In this document: piece by piece, positions 38,157 to 41,212 of the stretch
Position numbering within the stretch: the stretch's first letter is position 1
How the letters are laid out: each line of letters opens with the position of its first letter
Assembly: GCA_004554255.1 (NCBI GenBank)
Contig: SFNC01000005.1
Coordinates: 1 to 41,212, forward strand
Source of the DNA: Bacteroidales bacterium
GTDB lineage: Bacteria; Bacteroidota; Bacteroidia; Bacteroidales; Muribaculaceae
DNA length: 41,212 nucleotides
Direction of reading: 5' to 3'
Position numbers and translations under genes: made by a program
Notes under the pieces: model-generated
Told to the model about the DNA's origin: nothing
Seen by the model: only the letters and a program-made list of their open reading frames with translations
Database searches by the model: none

Positions 38157-39443
38157 TTACAATACTGCGGCTTTTGCGTCGCGTAGTTTTATAAATGAGT
38201 TGAAAGATTCAAAAATATCCGCCAGGGCTATTGTGGAGTTATGCACGCGGCTCTCGTACAGCGCCGTGCCTCCGTTGCCGCCCTGATCTTTGCCGAGCAG
38301 GGCGTCGCTGACGCCGGACACGTCGTTGAACAGCTTCATTTCTATGTCCAGCAGCTTGTAGGCGCCGCAGTCGGCAGCCGGCGTGTTCACCTGGCTCGGC
38401 ACCACGGAATGGCGCCCGGTGATGGGGATTATGGTGTCTGTGGCGCTCCAGCGGCGGCCTATTTCCTCCCAGGAGAAATCCTTGGGCTTCTGCTCCACCG
38501 GGAACAGCAGCACGCCTTTCGCCGACGCCCCCATTATCTTGTCTATCAGCACTATCAGCCTGTTTATAAAGCGCTGCTGGTCCAGGACATCCTCCACAAA
38601 GGGATGCACCTCGCCGTCTGTCATGGGATAGAATTTCACGATAAACGGATGACTGCGGTGCGGCCAGCGCGAGGGATAGGAATCCAGCAGGTCTCCGTCC
38701 GGCGACAGCCATCGGCAGCGCCAGGCAAATGTCACCTCCGTCATGCCGCGGCGCGTGGTCTCTATCGCATCCAGCGTCCACATCTCAAAGACCCTGCAGC
38801 GCCCTGCCGGAGCGGTGAAAAACTCAAGGCCATCCGCCGATATCGGCTGTTGCAAGGCGTCCACACCGTAGATGGCGCGCAGATAGTCCATGCGCCGGCG
38901 GCTGCGGCCGCCGAATCGCGCCAGCACCTCGTGTATACTCATGTCGTGCATCATGCCCACCATTTCAATGTCGTTACCGCGCGGGTCGGTGAATCTGTTC
39001 AGAAACAGTCGTGCGGGGCTGACATTGTCAATGTACACGCGCTCCACACCATGACGGCTCTCGCGGGCCACGCGCTGCACCGCCATTCCGGAAATCAGGA
39101 ACTCCTCCAGCAGACGGGCATCCAGCTCGTCCAGGATATTGTCTTCCTCAATGCTTCCGGGCAGAGGATTCTCCTTGCGCCAGTCGGGACGCAGCGAGCG
39201 GTATCGGCCGACGATTGTCTTTACCAGCCTGCGTATCAGGTTGTTTGTCAGCGGCTCGCGGCCCGAGGCGGCGATGGCGTCGCCCTCGCGTACGGCACGG
39301 CCGTCATGGTCGCGGATAATGTCGCCCCACTGGTCGCCGTAGGTGTAGCGCTTCAGACGCTCGCGGCGCTGCAGTCGTCCGGCTCCGGCGAGCCAGCATC
39401 CGTATGCGGCCTCTATAAGTCTTTTATTATATGCTTTTTCCAT
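38157..39443 (-). CDS. Phage portal protein (P22-like/Bacteroidales phage type)
   Basis: The 428-aa protein fits a tailed-phage portal, the dodecameric ring at one capsid vertex through which DNA is packaged and ejected. Visible portal features are the N-terminal YTYGDQWGD segment, the helix LTNNLIRRLVKTIVGRYRS (about 65-83), the mid-region DQQRFINRLIVLIDKIMGAS, and the C-terminal GVSDALLGKDQGGNGGTALY block followed by the helix with FESFNSFIKLRD. It has no signal peptide or membrane span. Length is at the short end for P22-like portals, so the C-terminal barrel may be reduced. The frame is intact. It starts 64 nt to the right-hand side of repeat copy B and is preceded by a 7-bp GC hairpin (39472-39497). 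Confidence 0.75.
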   Translation of the reverse strand: MEKAYNKRLIEAAYGCWLAGAGRLQRRERLKRYTYGDQWGDIIRDHDGRAVREGDAIAASGREPLTNNLIRRLVKTIVGRYRSLRPDWRKENPLPGSIEEDNILDELDARLLEEFLISGMAVQRVARESRHGVERVYIDNVSPARLFLNRFTDPRGNDIEMVGMMHDMSIHEVLARFGGRSRRRMDYLRAIYGVDALQQPISADGLEFFTAPAGRCRVFEMWTLDAIETTRRGMTEVTFAWRCRWLSPDGDLLDSYPSRWPHRSHPFIVKFYPMTDGEVHPFVEDVLDQQRFINRLIVLIDKIMGASAKGVLLFPVEQKPKDFSWEEIGRRWSATDTIIPITGRHSVVPSQVNTPAADCGAYKLLDIEMKLFNDVSGVSDALLGKDQGGNGGTALYESRVHNSTIALADIFESFNSFIKLRDAKAAVL

Positions 39444-39471
39444 AGTAAGTGTGTGTTTTCGATTGGAAAGC

Positions 39472-39497
39472 GGGCCGGAACCCGGAAGCCCCGGCCC
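39472..39497 (-). terminator. GC hairpin upstream of the portal gene
   Basis: GGGCCGG (39472-39478) and CCGGCCC (39491-39497) form a perfect 7-bp stem with a 12-nt loop. It lies between the connector and portal genes and may attenuate read-through or stabilise the transcript. Confidence 0.35.
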
Positions 39498-39507
39498 ACA
39501 GTGATTA

Positions 39508-39574
39508 TGATTTAGACCCCGTTCCCCTCATCGCCTTAGCGCTTTCGGAGAAAGAATATTTGTTAATGCAGGGG
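39508..39574 (-). repeat. Two-part repeat, copy B (split by 27 nt)
   Basis: On the minus strand the left half (39574-39555) and right half (39527-39508) match copy A at 182-221 (19/20 and 20/20). Between them lie 27 nt (39554-39528) containing a small CTTTC/GAAAG hairpin. The left half overlaps the last codons and TAA of the connector gene. Copy B is in inverted orientation relative to copy A. Confidence 0.75.
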
Positions 39575-40105
39575 CGGTGTCTTATACAGTAGCGCCAATG
39601 CCGATTCGTCCATCTCGTACACCTCGTCACCGGGGTCCACCACACCCGTGCCGTAGCACGTCAGGGTCAATGACCGCCTGCGGCAGTACAGTGTCACCCA
39701 TCCGTCGGGGGTGATTATCGCCGTGGGAAACGCGGCACTGCTGCGGCTGTACGGATTGCCGTTCAGCTTGATGCGGCGCACATCCGTCTCCCGGATCAGC
39801 TTGACGGGAGCGTCGGCGCCGTCCACCACCAGCGACACCAGGCGGCGCACTTCTCCCGGAAGCTTTATGCGCCATATTCCGGTCTGCAGGGGTACGGGCT
39901 TCAGGCGGTCCGAGATATCGGTAAGCACCAGATGGCGCAGGTCGCCGTTATCCAGCAGATCCAGATACCACTGCCGCATCTCCATGCGCAGCCGCCGGTC
40001 AAGGTTGATGTTGTCAAAAATCTCTATCGAACACTCGGCATGTTCGTTTGCAAGCCCGCGGTAGGCACGCCAATGGGCAAGCATCTGGCTGTCGGTGAGG
40101 CGCAT
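39563..40105 (-). CDS. Putative phage head-tail connector / adaptor protein (180 aa)
   Basis: Starting at the ATG at 40105 (MRLTDSQML), the 180-aa protein has a helical N-terminal part with MRQWYLDLLDNGDLRHLVLTDIS (about 45-67), then a beta-rich C-terminal part with GIWRIKLPGEVRRLVSLVV. The longer frame upstream would overlap the capsid-like gene entirely and reads as low-quality sequence, so it is rejected. Only 2 nt separate it from the capsid-like stop, suggesting translational coupling. Position between capsid-like and portal genes suggests a connector or adaptor, but I do not recognise a specific family. Confidence 0.6.
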   Translation of the reverse strand: MRLTDSQMLAHWRAYRGLANEHAECSIEIFDNINLDRRLRMEMRQWYLDLLDNGDLRHLVLTDISDRLKPVPLQTGIWRIKLPGEVRRLVSLVVDGADAPVKLIRETDVRRIKLNGNPYSRSSAAFPTAIITPDGWVTLYCRRRSLTLTCYGTGVVDPGDEVYEMDESALALLYKTPPLH

Positions 40106-40107
40106 GG

Positions 40108-40785
40108 TTACTCCGCAACGATTTTCATGTGCGAGGCCGGGTGACGGAGCACCAGACAGCTCGCCTCGGTGATTACTATGGCGTCGGTGTTGCGCTGGCC
40201 CGAGCTGCGCAGATTCAGCGTCTCGGTGTGGAAGGGCACATGCACGTACTTGGTAAGGCAGTCGGGGTCCAGAATAAATCCGTCCGAGCCATGGCCGCAC
40301 TGGTCGAAAATCTCGCTGTGCAACACGTACAGGCAGCCGAAGTTGGTGCGGATTTCGTTGAACTCTATGCCCCACTTCACAAAGGTCTCGCCGGCACTCA
40401 CGCGCTTGCCGTATTCAAGCTTGGACAATGCCTCGATGAGGCCGCTGCCGCCAACAAGTATCTTCTTGGCCGACCCGCCGCCGTTGCCGGTAAAGGCCTG
40501 GCGGGTGATGTCCACAAGTGTCTCGGCGGTAAGCTCGCCGGGCTTGTAGCGGAACTCTTTGGGCGTCTGGTTCCAGATGCCGCCGGTAAGATACACTTCC
40601 TCGCCCTTGGCATGGTCGGTGAGCACGGCCTTGGTGCCGAAAAGAAAATTCTTCTCCATACCCTGGCGCATGTCTATCACCGCCACTTCCTCCTGATCGG
40701 AGAAATTCCAGCCCACTTCTTTATTGGCAAGACGCTGGAATGTGGACTGTTCCACCTGCATCTTATAAAAGTATGAGAAAAACAT
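40108..40785 (-). CDS. Phage major-capsid-like protein, apparently N-terminally short
   Basis: The 225-aa product resembles the C-terminal two thirds of SU10/DUF5309-type HK97-fold capsid proteins: NFSDQEEVAVIDMRQGMEKNFLFG (about 28-51, read in two parts), VYLTGGIW, and the C-terminal block TDAIVITEASCLVLRHPASH. Such capsids usually exceed 300 aa, so the N-terminal part that includes the delta domain or N-arm is missing or lies in a degraded frame. An internal ATG (residue 9) is a possible alternative start. No ribosome-binding site is clear. Upstream sequence is AT-rich non-coding to the window edge. The assignment is by motif recall, not by database search. Confidence 0.5.
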   Translation of the reverse strand: MFFSYFYKMQVEQSTFQRLANKEVGWNFSDQEEVAVIDMRQGMEKNFLFGTKAVLTDHAKGEEVYLTGGIWNQTPKEFRYKPGELTAETLVDITRQAFTGNGGGSAKKILVGGSGLIEALSKLEYGKRVSAGETFVKWGIEFNEIRTNFGCLYVLHSEIFDQCGHGSDGFILDPDCLTKYVHVPFHTETLNLRSSGQRNTDAIVITEASCLVLRHPASHMKIVAE

Positions 40786-41212
40786 AGTTTGTCAATTTTG
40801 GAGGTGTAGATAAGTGATTATGTGATAGTTATATGAGCGATTTTGACGGATTTTGAGGATTTTTCAAATGTTGCCGAAATGAAAAAGATTTGAGGGCTTT
40901 TGAATGGGGTTTGAATGGCGATTGATATTGAAGCGTTTAGGGTTTAGTGTAAATCGACGTTGAAAAGCCATCAAAATCCGATAGGGTTCTCCATCGGATT
41001 TTATATAGGATGGAAAGATGTTCCAAAGGGTTAAGGATTGGCTTCAATGACCATTCCATTCTCTCCAAACCCTCCTTTATATATACTCTTAATTGAACAG
41101 ATGAAAAAGGTTCCAATGACTGTACTCTCCATAAATTGCCATAACCTATTGAATATGTGATTAGTATTAGGTTTGCTTATGGTTATAGTCAATAGTATGG
41201 AGGGATTAAGGC
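40786..41212. other. AT-rich region without a gene, upstream of the phage-like cluster
   Basis: These 427 nt have clearly lower GC than the rest of the window and no plausible ORF. They hold a 10-bp hairpin (40973-40982 with 40993-41002, AAAATCCGAT/ATCGGATTTT) flanked by A- and T-runs, which could be a bidirectional terminator, and several short related strings. No TAnnTTTG box was found on the minus strand, so the promoter of the cluster is not located. It may continue into a mobile element beyond the window. Confidence 0.5.
40973..41002. terminator. Hairpin in the AT-rich end region
   Basis: Perfect 10-bp inverted repeat with a 10-nt loop; the right arm ends in TTTT on the + strand and the left arm begins AAAA. 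It would stop transcription entering from the right before the capsid-like gene, or vice versa. Confidence 0.5.

Noticed and set aside
40106..40375. 90-residue N-terminal extension of the connector-like protein
   Set aside because: It overlaps the capsid-like gene in another frame and is Arg/Pro-rich shadow sequence; the ATG at 40105 sits 2 nt after the upstream stop.

Overview
The window looks like a chromosomal segment of a Gram-negative Bacteroidota, most likely order Bacteroidales. A gut family such as Muribaculaceae is possible, but genus cannot be fixed from the sequence alone. The grounds are: recurrent TAnnTTTG -7 boxes, several with a TTG/TTTG -33 box 19-20 nt upstream; weak or absent Shine-Dalgarno sequences with AT-rich upstream regions; a DUF5106-type thioredoxin-fold lipo/periplasmic protein; a carboxypeptidase-regulatory-domain outer-membrane beta-barrel protein; a NupG-like nucleoside transporter; and KdsA, which implies lipopolysaccharide. 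Most coding sequence is GC-rich and intergenic DNA is AT-rich.

Layout. Positions 1-2369 hold a structured non-coding stretch, a sugar-nucleotidyltransferase gene (+) and a convergent NhaC-type antiporter (-). Positions 2505-4166 (-) encode an AspT/YidE-type membrane protein with two RCK_C domains. Positions 4299-11580 (-) look like one seven-gene operon: DUF5106 protein, mnmA, DUF151 nuclease, nucleoside MFS transporter, rsmE, kdsA, TPR protein. It has a promoter near 11725 and a hairpin terminator near 4258. Positions 11864-25618 (-) are the core transcription/translation operon, in transcription order tRNA-Thr(UGU), tRNA-Tyr(GUA), tRNA-Gly(UCC), tRNA-Thr(GGU), tuf, tRNA-Trp(CCA), secE, nusG, rplK, rplA, rplJ, rplL, rpoB, rpoC. 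It starts at a promoter at 25588-25618 and ends at a terminator whose 3' arm is duplicated.

Positions 25721-30649 (+) carry an Xaa-Pro aminopeptidase, a gamma-carbonic anhydrase, ribH and an Na/Pi symporter with a PhoU-like tail. Positions 30859-32933 (+) carry an Lrp/AsnC regulator followed 21 nt later by a secreted GH13 alpha-amylase. rpsU, a degenerate tandem-repeat spacer, cdd and a large outer-membrane beta-barrel protein follow on the + strand up to 37223.

Positions 37316-40785 (-) are accessory: a compact five-gene cluster with a phage portal protein, a short capsid-like protein, a putative connector and two unrecognised small proteins. No integrase, terminase or tail gene is visible here, and an AT-rich 427-nt stretch lies upstream up to the window edge. 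A two-part repeat is shared, in inverted orientation, between this cluster (39508-39574) and the 5' end of the window (182-221). That repeat and the phage-derived cluster are the parts I find least explained. No CRISPR array, insertion sequence or rRNA was seen.
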